A DNA stretch of 27,682 nt from Stentor roeselii. Its lineage: Eukaryota; Ciliophora; Heterotrichea; Heterotrichida; Stentoridae. The DNA lies in assembly GCA_006503475.1 (NCBI GenBank), contig RSEH01000393.1, forward strand, positions 1 through 27,682, given 5' to 3'. The translations under genes were made by a program, and so were the position numbers. Positions 1 to 8,324 of the stretch are shown here, piece after piece. A model generated the notes under the pieces. It saw only the letters and a program-made list of their open reading frames with translations, was not told the origin of the DNA and searched no databases. Numbering within the stretch: the first letter of the stretch is position 1; the number at the start of each line of letters is the position of its first letter.

Positions 1-246
1 TTCTAAATATTGATCTAATTACTTAACTGTAAAAGTTGCTGATAGTAAACTTCTTCAAACCTTCGAATATGTTTTTACTAATTTGAACTTTTCTTCCTTG
101 AAAATTTTTGATATTTTTAACTGATTCTTTTGTTTGAACAAACCAATCGATTGCTTTAATCAAATTTTCTCTTTTAAACTTGAGCTCAGCTATTGAAATA
201 CTCCATTGTGAAGCTTTTGGACCACTTGAAATTTTCGAAGGTTTTG

Positions 247-312
247 AAATTTGAGTTTAAAGTTTTGAAAGTGAAAGTCTTGAAGGTTTTGAAAGTTTTG
301 AAAGTTTTAAAT
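247..312 (-). repeat. Short tandem repeat of a GAAAGTTTT-type 9-mer inside the nuclease gene linker
   Basis: On the + strand GAAAGTTTT, GAAAGTGAAA and GAAGGTTTT units follow one another. On the coding strand they give a low-complexity Ser/Lys/Leu linker between the nuclease core and the conserved tail. The right copy has a different 9-mer repeat at the same place. Confidence 0.6.
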
Positions 313-1462
313 CTTTTTCTTTTCCGAAATAAATTACCCTGATAACAAAATTTGTATATTGTTTATTTGTATCCATTATATTTTTTGCATAATCTTCTTC
401 AAATATCTGAATCAAGCCTTTATTTATCGTATAATTCTTATTGTTGTTACCTTGTTTTTTAACTTCGATAATATAAATAGTATTCTTACTGTTTTTAGGC
501 TTTATTAAAAGATTGATTCTCTTACCAACCAAGGTATTATATTCTAATTCCGCAGTAAATTCATCTGTAATTACACTAAAATAAAGCATGACTTGAAAAT
601 AAAACTCTGGATAATGCTTTTCTTTAGAGTTTTTTAGAACTCTTTCTTGAAAAACTTTGATTAAGATTTTTGGATTTTCAAATTCATTTTGTTTGAGTTT
701 TACATCAAAGAGTCTGAATTCTTCTTCGGTTAACCAAGCACGAACGAAGTGTTTATAGTATTCATATCTCACCTCGTTATTTGGGATGCGGAATACATTT
801 TCCCTATTAGTTGAAGTTAAAAACCCTGCATCTAGCATCAATGTCAAGAGTGAATCTTCACTAAAATGAAGCTCATCAAGTATAATTCCTTTAGTAGGTA
901 TGAAATATACTTCTTCTGATTTGATTAAAGTATCAATTTTACATTTTGTATGCTCATTTTTTGTTTCTTGTTTATTTTTTCTATTTTGTTGAAGCGCTTT
1001 TATCAGAAATTGCGGATTACCACTATTCAACCAATATTTCTCATAAGGCGATGGTTTTTTGGCGGCGATACGGCAGAGGCAATTCATCACTGACCAAGGA
1101 TTATGTATCATAGTATTATCAATCTTATACCTATTATACAACCGAGCCATATTTTCTTTTATAATTTCTTCACTATCGGCATCATTCGTGATTTTTTTAA
1201 CTTTTTTTATCAATTCATCAACTTCCAGCTCAGTGAACCCATAATGTTCAGTATAGTGCGGGTGCCAAACTGAATCGTGATAGAAATTATTAAGTCCGGA
1301 AAAAATATCTTCTTTGGATATTTGAGTTATCCCAGTGAAAACTGACAGTTGAACTAGTGGGGCCTGATGTTTAATGAATTTAAAAAGGCTCACAAACTGG
1401 TTGATTGTAAATTGGTATAGATCAGGTCTTAATGTATTTATTTTTACCAATAAACTGTCGTA

Positions 1463-1531
1463 TTTTAATCACGAAAATTGTTTGAAGGATGGTACTTTAG
1501 TAACAAGCCACTAACATGTCCTGCAATCGTA
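1463..1531. mobile_element. 69-bp insertion with 5-bp direct repeat, IES-like
   Basis: Compared with the right copy, the left nuclease gene carries 69 extra bases exactly after the Walker B codons. The insert is bounded by the direct repeat TCGTA (1458-1462 and 1527-1531 on the + strand), which contains a TA dinucleotide. Leaving out one repeat plus the insert leaves the DEYDSLLVK reading, matching DEYDRLLVK in the right copy. It cannot be a normal spliceosomal intron because no choice of boundary starts with GT. Precise TA-bounded insertions of this size are typical of ciliate internal eliminated sequences; a small transposon or a simple duplication-insertion remains possible. Confidence 0.5.
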
Positions 1532-2230
1532 TTCGTCCACAAGTAATATTGGTTTCCTATTATGATGATCATTTAAAGATTCTACAAGGTGAAGCAGATG
1601 ATTATCAATCCTTTTTGCCAGAAGAAGTTCATCATGTTGACCTAAATACAATTGAAATAGTTGTTTATGGCTAGGGTTCTCTACTTTCGGTGAATCCTTT
1701 AAGTATTTATGAGCCTTAATCGCAAATCTGATTGCATCTATAAATTTCAATTTAATACGGTCTTCAGATATTTCTTCGATGCCATCAAAAGTTATAGGAA
1801 TCACGGGTATTGTTCCTTGTAAATCGATAATCTTGGTCTTTTCTACCTTTTGTGTTATTGGATTTTCGAGTAATTCTTGATTGCCGATAAGCATCTTAGA
1901 AAATTTTTTCTTTTTTTCATCATCAACGATAATTTCCCCTTCTGATGTGAATTTCGGCTGAAAAAAACTCTGTATCATCTGTAAGTTGAGCGATTTACCC
2001 CACCTCCTTGGCCTTGTTATGAGCACAGTTCTTCTGTCGATAATATCTTTTATTAGCAGTGATTTATCTACTACAAGCTTGCGTCCATTTAGAATATCAT
2101 TAAAGTCCTCAAACTCGGGTAGAACCTTAATAGGCACTTCTGGGGAAGAATTATTTTTTGAAAACGTCTTTCTGATTGCTTTGATAGACGAGATCGCTTT
2201 CCTAGCATTCCAAGTGAGCCAATTAATCAT

Positions 2231-2310
2231 TATAAAGATGTCTGATATCAAAAATTATATTATTCTACCTTATAAAAATATATTTAAGTTTCATTATTTC
2301 TTAAGAAATC
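2231..2310 (-). promoter_or_regulatory. Upstream region shared with the right nuclease copy
   Basis: The bases just before the ATG at 2230 match those before the ATG at 25670: both read CAGACATCTTTATAATG, and further out both have a GGTAGAA(T/A)AATATAATTT-like stretch. The 5' non-coding sequence was therefore duplicated with the gene and probably contains its promoter. A TATAATG element overlaps the start codon, implying a very short leader. Confidence 0.4.
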
Positions 2311-2787
2311 CAGGAATATTCGAAAATTTTGGGTGAGAATTGATTCTCACTTTATTATTTTAAGGTTTTATTGAAATAGACTCAGAAAAAAATTGATCTT
2401 ATCAGGTTTTTTTACTAACTCTAGAGATGTGAAATTTGATTTGCAAATTATTGTAATTTGAGAATCAGTTGGCTGATAAACTAAAAGAATTTAATTCTGA
2501 ACACATTTGAACATCTTTGATTAAGATTTAGAAATAGAAACTTGGGTGTTACATCATCATAAAAAAACTTTAGACTTCTTTTGTAATCATTGATATGCTT
2601 AGTGGTTATGAAGTAGTGATTAGCAAAAAGAGAATCAATAAACCCTTGGAGTTTAAAAGCCATGAGGTTCAATTTTATTTTAGAACTACTTCAAATATCC
2701 TAATATATAATTCAGAGAGCTAAACTCTCATTAAGAAATTTTATTATAAAAGAAGCTGATGAACTATTACATTATTGCGTACGTAGT
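2311..2787. other. Non-coding, AT-rich stretch
   Basis: Apart from the hairpin at 2333-2350, I see only short open frames. The longest, on the minus strand at 2481-2672, resembles no family I recognise and is not shared with the opposite flank. No tRNA-like or long repeat structure was evident by eye. Confidence 0.5.
2333..2350. other. Perfect 8-bp inverted repeat with 2-nt loop
   Basis: GTGAGAAT-TG-ATTCTCAC forms a short perfect hairpin about 100 bp upstream of the left nuclease gene. No counterpart was found upstream of the right copy. Its function is unknown. Confidence 0.35.
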
Positions 2788-2889
2788 GCATATAACAGAC
2801 TTTTAGTGAAAATAATAACTACTAGTCCCGATTCATATGAATATGCAATCGAACTCTATCGTAACATATTTTCTATTGTAAAAGAATGA
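2788..2889 (+). pseudogene. Fragment of a third AAA-ATPase-like family member
   Basis: The plus strand reads YNRLLVKIITTSPDSYEYAI and continues ELYRNIFSIVK before a TGA. This lines up with the segment right after Walker B in the right copy (YDRLLVKINTLRPELYEYAI...FSFIK). It is on the strand opposite to the neighbouring left copy. No P-loop or nuclease core remains nearby. The following 100 bp contain open codons (AKVEDLKKILKVKSDEDEYR) that may or may not belong to the same relic. Confidence 0.6.
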
Positions 2890-2987
2890 GTATTACTAAA
2901 TTTAGTAATAAAAAATCAATATTTGGGTTCACGAGCGAAAGTTGAGGACTTAAAAAAAATCTTAAAAGTTAAGTCGGATGAAGATGA

Positions 2988-3414
2988 ATACAGAAGGCAT
3001 TGAAGAGGCGTAAAGATAATAATGTAGCAGTTATAATACTTAAAGGAGCGATTTAAAGTTAAAATGCTCTTATTTCTAAAATTTCACGTAAGAAAAAGAG
3101 GTATCTATTGAAAGCTGCGGAACTTAATTAAGAAAGTAAGTCTTTATTCTTGAAAAATTCTAAATTCTCAAAGTTCATCAAGATCATATAATCAACAATT
3201 ATCCTTCTTAAATACTTATCAAATCCCCTTAAATTTATTTTAAAATCATATAAAATTATCCTGCTTAAAACTTGCAGGTTTTTAAGTATTTTAGTTAGAC
3301 TTATTTTTGCATTTCTTCTCCAGACATCAAGAGATTTAAATCTCACAATTATTAACTTTAAAAGGGTAGCAAAATTATATAATGGCCCGCAGAGCACTTA
3401 TCAGCAAACACATT
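2988..3414 (+). repeat. Left arm of long degenerate inverted repeat
   Basis: This segment is the approximate reverse complement of 23184-23582. Matching blocks include ATACAGAAGGCAT, AAGAGGCGTAAAGATAATAA, TTGAAAGCTGCGGAACTTAA, the AGCAAAATTATATAATGGCC block and CTTATCAGCAAAC. The inner end lies inside the first 11 codons of the gene starting at 3382; identity fades after about 3414. Both arms carry small indels and stops, so neither is an intact gene. A codable remnant on one strand reads KRRKDNNVAVIILKG and LLKAAELN; I do not recognise it. Confidence 0.75.
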
Positions 3415-5310
3415 GTATTGACAACGCAACCCCATTCAAGCCGTCCAACATACGGCATAATTCTAATAGAAGGCGAGCTAATCCACGACGTAGTAATAAT
3501 CGAATCCTCAATTCCAGTATCCTCCTTAATGTCCAAATACGAGTCCTGGAACCCTGAAAACCTTGAAAACCTTTACATATCTCCAGGAATAATAGACCTA
3601 AACACCCGTTTAGAGTTCGAGACCTGCACAGAACTAACAAAAGCAGCTCTTTCAGGAGGTGCAACATTTGTTCTGCTAGAATCAGGTTACTACAACGACA
3701 CAGTAATAACCGGAGAATCCTTCTGCGACGTGGGAAAAGTAGCGACATTAGAAATATCAACAATAGATTCAATCGGGTTCTTAAAAGAACAAGGTTACTT
3801 CGCAATCAAAGGGTACCTCTACCCCCCCCACATGACTGTGCAGTGTATTCCAGCGAATTTACTTCCTGTTTTGCAGGAAGTGGAAAAAACAGGTCTTCCT
3901 TTGATTTTAGACCCGAATTTGCCTGATCCTCGGCAACATCATATGGTTTCGCCATTTAGACTCAGACCTTTAAAGGACCGGCTTCAAGCCGGTCATAAAG
4001 AAACTCAAAGTTTTTCTGCTGCTTTTCCTGATCTTATCGAGGAGGAAGAAGAAGAGTCGCCTGTTCCTAAAATCAATGTCAGAAGAAGCATGGCTGTTGA
4101 TATAGGAAAAAAGGAAAAACAAGTTAAAGATGAACGGTCGAATTCTTTTGAAGGGGAAAAGACGAATGTTAGGAAAACGACTGAACTTTTTCTGGATATT
4201 GATGAGATTAAAGAAGAAGATGAGGATTTTAATAGATTGAAACAATTGAGAAAAGCGAATAATCCACTTTTTGATGATCTTGATAAACGGATTAAGCAAA
4301 GTCAGATGAGTATTACGAATATTAGCTTGGCAGAAATTGAGAGTTATAAGAAATCTGGAGTTACTCATTTTGCGAGTCCTTCGGGATTACTTCCAAATCC
4401 ACTTAATTTCCCGATTTCTCCAATTTCAGATGCTTCTAGTGCAACTAACTCAGTGCCTAGTAGTCCTAAGCCTTCCTTGCTGCAGAGAAGGAAATTGGCT
4501 GGGTCTTTGTCTTTGGTTGTTAATCATCCTGATACACCGAAAGAACAACTTTACTGTTATCATATGGCTAACTATTCGCAGACTTGGGAAATGGCAGGGA
4601 TTAACAAACTTATTGAAGCACTTAAAAAATCATCATGTCGAGTGCACATCTGCAACATTTCCTCAGCATCAAGTATAAACCGAATCCGCCAAGCAAAAGA
4701 ATGGACGAAAAGATTGACCTGCGAGATCCCAGCGACTCATCTATCCTTCTCAAGCATGTCAATAGGCGAGTCAGACACGCGGTTCAAGTCACATCCTCCG
4801 ATTCGAAACCAGGCAAACACCAACCTTCTCTGGGACCTTTTGAAGCTGAAAGGAATCGACGTGATTTCCTCAGGTCATGCAAGTGTTCATCCGAACTTCA
4901 AGCTGACAAAGGGAGATTTTCAAAAGGCAGCCAACGGGCTGCCTTGCATCGGGTTCAGCCTTTTGGCGGTTTGGACAACTTTGAATGGACCAGCTTCCAG
5001 TTATTCTCATCTTGATCATTATATTGTAAGACTTGCGAAATGGCTGAGCTTGTACCCTGCGGAAGTTTTGAATATTGCCTCGACTAGAGGAAGTATCTCG
5101 AAGGGAAAGTTCGCTGACCTAGTAATTTGGAACCCATTCGAAAAACAAACAATATCACAAGACTTTTCCCCATTCCCTGAGTGTTCACCATTCATAGGAA
5201 GCGAGCTGTACGGCAAGATCTTCCAAGTCTACCTAAGAGGCAACCTTGCATACGACCAAGGAAGATTAAAACAACGAGGAAGAGTAGTTTACCGTCTCTC
5301 ATCTAGCTAA
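3382..5310 (+). CDS. Allantoinase/dihydropyrimidinase-like protein, probable pseudoenzyme with long insert
   Basis: This 642-residue protein has the cyclic amidohydrolase fold signature: YISPGIIDL at 65-73, a GGATFV strand at 92-97, VHICNISSA at 421-429, the HPPIR/NLLWDLL region at 471-488, and the closing GSISKGKFADLVIWNP segment near 570-585 that is typical of allantoinases. Key ligands are missing: the family HxH is NTR (74-76), the later H of CH(V/L)SS is N425, and the catalytic Asp of SDH is Gly in SSGHAS (496-501). An acidic, Ser-rich, probably disordered insert of about 180 residues (roughly 200-385) splits the barrel; allantoinases are usually about 450-480 residues. It is therefore probably non-enzymatic, like the metazoan CRMPs. 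The start codon and upstream sequence lie in the left inverted repeat arm. It converges on the DnaJ gene with a 9-nt gap. Confidence 0.75.
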   Translation: MARRALISKHIVLTTQPHSSRPTYGIILIEGELIHDVVIIESSIPVSSLMSKYESWNPENLENLYISPGIIDLNTRLEFETCTELTKAALSGGATFVLLESGYYNDTVITGESFCDVGKVATLEISTIDSIGFLKEQGYFAIKGYLYPPHMTVQCIPANLLPVLQEVEKTGLPLILDPNLPDPRQHHMVSPFRLRPLKDRLQAGHKETQSFSAAFPDLIEEEEEESPVPKINVRRSMAVDIGKKEKQVKDERSNSFEGEKTNVRKTTELFLDIDEIKEEDEDFNRLKQLRKANNPLFDDLDKRIKQSQMSITNISLAEIESYKKSGVTHFASPSGLLPNPLNFPISPISDASSATNSVPSSPKPSLLQRRKLAGSLSLVVNHPDTPKEQLYCYHMANYSQTWEMAGINKLIEALKKSSCRVHICNISSASSINRIRQAKEWTKRLTCEIPATHLSFSSMSIGESDTRFKSHPPIRNQANTNLLWDLLKLKGIDVISSGHASVHPNFKLTKGDFQKAANGLPCIGFSLLAVWTTLNGPASSYSHLDHYIVRLAKWLSLYPAEVLNIASTRGSISKGKFADLVIWNPFEKQTISQDFSPFPECSPFIGSELYGKIFQVYLRGNLAYDQGRLKQRGRVVYRLSSS

Positions 5311-5319
5311 CACTAAACC

Positions 5320-6486
5320 TTATTTGTAAAAAGTCTTGAATTTGTTAAAAAATCCTCCAGGACTCGGATTTTCATCTTCCAAAGCCAACTGTTCAAATAT
5401 CTTCCTTTCCTTTTCACTAAGACTTCTAGGAATCTGTATCCTTAAAGTAACAAAATGATCTCCTCTCTTATTCTGATTAGGTGGCAAGTAAGGTACTCCA
5501 AATCCTACAATTTTTTTCTGTTCTCCTGAATTAGTTCCTGAATCAACAGTGATTTTCGATGACCCATTCAAAGTCTCAACATAAAGAACCCCTCCAAGTA
5601 CTGCTTGTGTGACTGAAATAAAAACCTCTGACAAAATATCCTGCCCTGACCTTTTAAAAGTCTTATGTGGAATGACTTGGATTTTTAACAGCAAGTCGCC
5701 TTGAGGTCCTCCAGTTTCAGAGCAATGGCCTTTGTTAGTGATTCGAAGTGATTGGCCTTCAGCGACTCCTGCAGGAATCGAGATCACTTCAGAGACTTGA
5801 GAATAGCCCAGGCCTGTTCCTTTGCAAGGCACACAAAAAGACTTGATGATTGTTCCTGTTCCTTTGCATTTAGAACAAGAGGTCTGTAGTGACAACGGGC
5901 CTTTTTGAATAAGCACCACGCCTCTCCCTCCACAGTTCAAACATTTCGAAGGAGAAGTTCCTGGCTTTACTTTCGTTCCGTGACAAGTGGAGCAAAGGTC
6001 TCTTCTTTCAAATGATAATGTTTTTTGCACTCCTTTCACTGATTCTAAAAAGGAAAGTTCTAAGACTAAAGAAATCTCTTCACCTTTATAGTTGGCTTTT
6101 TGTTTACGACTGTTGAAGAAGTCTTCAGTGAAAGTTTCTTGAAAGTTCTGAAAATTGGAATAAATGTCGAATGGGTTGAAGTCATTTTTTTCGAAATCGG
6201 AGGATTTTGACTGGTCTTGCTCGTCTCCTGTCATTCCAGTTGTGTCGTATTTTTTGCGTTTTTCTGGGCTTCCTAGTGTTTCGTATGCTGTGCTTATCTC
6301 TGAGAATCTTTCTTTCGCATCTGGCTCTTTGTTTATGTCAGGGTGGTACTTTTTTGCTAGGGAAAAGTAAGCTTTTTTTATTTCTTGCTCGGATGATGAA
6401 CGAGGCACTCCCAGGATTGAGTAATAGTCTTTTTTCGAGAAGAGCAATGATGATGCACGGAATGCTCTTTGACTTCGAAAAAACAT
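5320..6486 (-). CDS. Mitochondrial type I DnaJ (Hsp40) co-chaperone
   Basis: The 388-residue protein starts with a basic, Ser/Arg-rich presequence ([19 protein letters not shown]) typical of mitochondrial import. A J domain follows at about 20-85 with HPD at 48-50. Four CxxCxG zinc-finger repeats lie at about 165-225 (CSTCHG, CLNCGG, CSKCKG, CVPCKG). The C-terminal substrate-binding domain contains [13 protein letters not shown]. The Gly/Phe-rich linker is weak, reduced to an Asn/Phe-rich stretch near 101-120. It would stimulate mitochondrial Hsp70 ATPase in protein folding and import, like Mdj1/DNAJA3. The start codon is the only Met before the presequence and the J domain. Confidence 0.9.
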   Translation of the reverse strand: MFFRSQRAFRASSLLFSKKDYYSILGVPRSSSEQEIKKAYFSLAKKYHPDINKEPDAKERFSEISTAYETLGSPEKRKKYDTTGMTGDEQDQSKSSDFEKNDFNPFDIYSNFQNFQETFTEDFFNSRKQKANYKGEEISLVLELSFLESVKGVQKTLSFERRDLCSTCHGTKVKPGTSPSKCLNCGGRGVVLIQKGPLSLQTSCSKCKGTGTIIKSFCVPCKGTGLGYSQVSEVISIPAGVAEGQSLRITNKGHCSETGGPQGDLLLKIQVIPHKTFKRSGQDILSEVFISVTQAVLGGVLYVETLNGSSKITVDSGTNSGEQKKIVGFGVPYLPPNQNKRGDHFVTLRIQIPRSLSEKERKIFEQLALEDENPSPGGFFNKFKTFYK

Positions 6487-6871
6487 TGAACTTTAGAAAG
6501 ATTTATTAAATTTAAGAATTTTTTAAGATTATTTATTCCGTTGAGAGAAATTTATGGAAAATCTTGAATTTTCTTATATTTAAAAAGTCTCAAAAGTCAT
6601 AAAGTTACTGACAGTGAATCCTATAAGAATTATTTAAATTTTTCCATTTATTTTCCTTGGTCTTTTCTAATTTATCTTAATTCCTCTGTTCTTCCTAAAC
6701 CATTTCAAATCTAATCCATCATTCTCCAATATTCACTAATCCCAATATAATTTTTTTCAAACCTAATTCTTCTTATCAAATCAAAATCAACAACCTTAAA
6801 CATTTAATCATTTTTACCATTACCTACTCTTTCCTTCAGTCTTTCTGATTACTTCAACAGGTGGAATAAAA
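6487..6871. promoter_or_regulatory. Divergent intergenic region between DnaJ and MFS transporter
   Basis: These 385 bp separate two divergent start codons and must hold both promoters. On the + strand the right half is strikingly pyrimidine- and A/C-rich (runs such as TTCCTTGGTCTTTTC and CCTAAACCATTTCAAATC). No open frame, tRNA or clear repeat was seen. Confidence 0.5.
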
Positions 6872-8290
6872 ATGGAGGTGAAAAAGGCGAGCGAATATTT
6901 AGAAGAAATCGGCTGGGGCAAGTACAATCTAAAGATTTTCATCCAATGTGGATTTGTAACACTTACTTAGGCCTGGTCAACCGACATGTTATGGTCGAAC
7001 AACGTTGCCTACATCCTGGAAGGCTCTCGTGAGGATTTCGGATTGTCAGGCATTGAAGTAGGTCTTCTGGGTGCTTGTTTTCCCTTCGGCCTGATGGTCG
7101 GTGCGTTTGTTTGGGGAGTGACGGGTGACCGTTACGGAAGAATGTACGCTTTTAAGACAACTGTCGTGATAGCAACTATATTTTCATTAATCCTAACAGT
7201 TTCAGTCCACCCTGCAATGAGCGCCATTTGTTTGTTTTTCTTAGGAGCTGGCATGGGAGGAGAACTTTCATTGGGAGGGACAGTCTTTTGTGAGTTTTGT
7301 CCACCTTCCAAATTGTACTACTTGACCAGAATGGCTACTTTTTGGGGAGCTGGAGGAACTCTTTCGGCTTTGGTCGCACTTATTGTGGTACTCACGAATA
7401 ATACTGGAATTAGCAGTTGGAGGTTTATTGTCGGAAGTGCTTTTGTTGTCGAATTACTTTGTATGATTTTTAGGTTTTCACTTGAAGAGACTCCAGCGTT
7501 TTGTCAGGAATCTGGGCAGGTCAATAGGATGGAAAATATTTTGAATAATGTTTCGAAGGAAAATACTTCGAATGAACTTGTTTTTGATACTAGGATGAAA
7601 TCTACTTTAAAGGATTCCGTGACTAGTATTGAGCAAGTTCGTGATACCGATTCATGGACATTAATTAAACGTCTATTCGCTTCGGGAAACCTAAAGAAAG
7701 TGTTAATATTCGGCCTTGTAACCTTAACATAGATGTACAGTTCTGCAGCCTTTGCCTATACCAGTATCCTTTACTTCATGCCAGTATTCCTGGCAAAGTT
7801 AGACCTCGCGACAGCCTACGGAATAATTTTACTTCAACAAGGCCTGGGTGTTCCTGGAACAATGATCGGAAGTTGGTTAGTCGAAACAAGACTAGGTCGT
7901 AAATTTACCATCACCTTTTCCTTCGCCCTTGCAGGAGTCTGTTGTTTTTTATTTTACATCGAAGCCAATATCTACTCAGTAACCTTTACTTAGATTATCA
8001 TCAACACCTCAATAATGAACCTGGTGGCGATCATGGGTTACAGCGCAGTTTACACCATCACTCCCGAGTCTTATTCAACTGACGTGCGAAATATGGGAGT
8101 CGGAGCTGCCAACATCTGTGCTCGAGTCTCAGGAGTCATCTGCCCGATCTTCACCGGCTGGCTTTTGACTGAAAAAGGCGGGTTTGAATTAGCGATTACT
8201 TTATTCGCGATACTCTTCGGAGTAACAGCGGTTTCTTCAATTCCGCTGAAAGAAACAAGGCCAAGTCGAGAAAATAAGACTTTGATTTAA
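6872..8290 (+). CDS. MFS transporter of SV2/SVOP type with three 15-nt introns
   Basis: Four exons (6872-6955, 6971-7717, 7733-7978, 7994-8290) join to a 457-residue membrane protein. Without splicing, each intron places a TAG in frame. Joined, the junctions read GF-AWSTDMLW, FGL-MYSSAAF and YS-IIINTS, as expected for membrane helices. The MFS signature GDRYGR lies after helix 2, the acidic LEETPAFC motif follows helix 6, and the SVOP-like ITPESYSTDVRNMGVG segment lies in the C-terminal half, where families of organic-ion transporters have PE-YPT-RA-G. The substrate cannot be read from sequence. The start ATG at 6872 precedes a 28-codon first exon (MEVKKASEYL...). The next gene begins 34 nt after the stop. 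Confidence 0.88.
6956..6970 (+). other. 15-nt spliceosomal intron 1 of the MFS gene
   Basis: GTAACACTTACTTAG separates the codons for GF and AW in phase 0. Skipping it avoids an in-frame TAG and gives a normal MFS helix 1. Confidence 0.85.
7718..7732 (+). other. 15-nt spliceosomal intron 2 of the MFS gene
   Basis: GTAACCTTAACATAG separates FGL from MYSSAAF in phase 0 and removes an in-frame TAG. Confidence 0.85.
7979..7993 (+). other. 15-nt spliceosomal intron 3 of the MFS gene
   Basis: GTAACCTTTACTTAG separates YS from IIINTS in phase 0 and removes an in-frame TAG. It differs from intron 2 at only two positions. Confidence 0.85.
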
Positions 8291-8324
8291 CAATAGTTAA
8301 TTTCTCAGATATAATAAAACGGAC

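Larger units (their letters stand above)
23..2230 (-). pseudogene. AAA-ATPase-like / PD-(D/E)XK nuclease family gene, disrupted (left copy)
   Basis: The N-terminal half carries a P-loop (RPRRWGKSLNL) and a Walker B (LLVDEYD). The C-terminal half ends in a PD-(D/E)XK-like core (KRINLLI...IIEVKK). This is the layout of the AAA-ATPase_like/DUF1703-type family, which is abundant in bacteria and scattered in eukaryotes. The start is the ATG at 2230, whose following residues (MINWLT) match the right-hand copy; a further in-frame reading upstream would need a TTG start. The frame is continuous but broken twice: by a 69-bp insert at 1463-1531 bringing TAG and TGA, and by an in-frame TAA at 257-259. 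After that TAA, residues matching the right copy (QWSISIAELKF) continue to a TAA at 23-25. The usual core Asp is Asn here (RINLLI against RIDLLI in the right copy), so nuclease activity is doubtful even without the breaks. The family call is firm; its role in this cell is unknown. Confidence 0.8.

Noticed and set aside
2481-2672. Minus-strand open frame of 63 codons
   Set aside because: No recognisable motif, AT-rich composition and no conservation in the opposite flank.
3128-3397. Minus-strand open frame of 89 codons
   Set aside because: It lies within the inverted repeat arm, overlaps the start of the allantoinase-like gene, and its counterpart in the right arm is full of stops.
6968-7993. 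TAG read as a sense codon in the MFS gene
   Set aside because: Each TAG is the last triplet of a 15-nt GT...AG segment whose removal gives a normal transporter, and TAG ends several other genes here.
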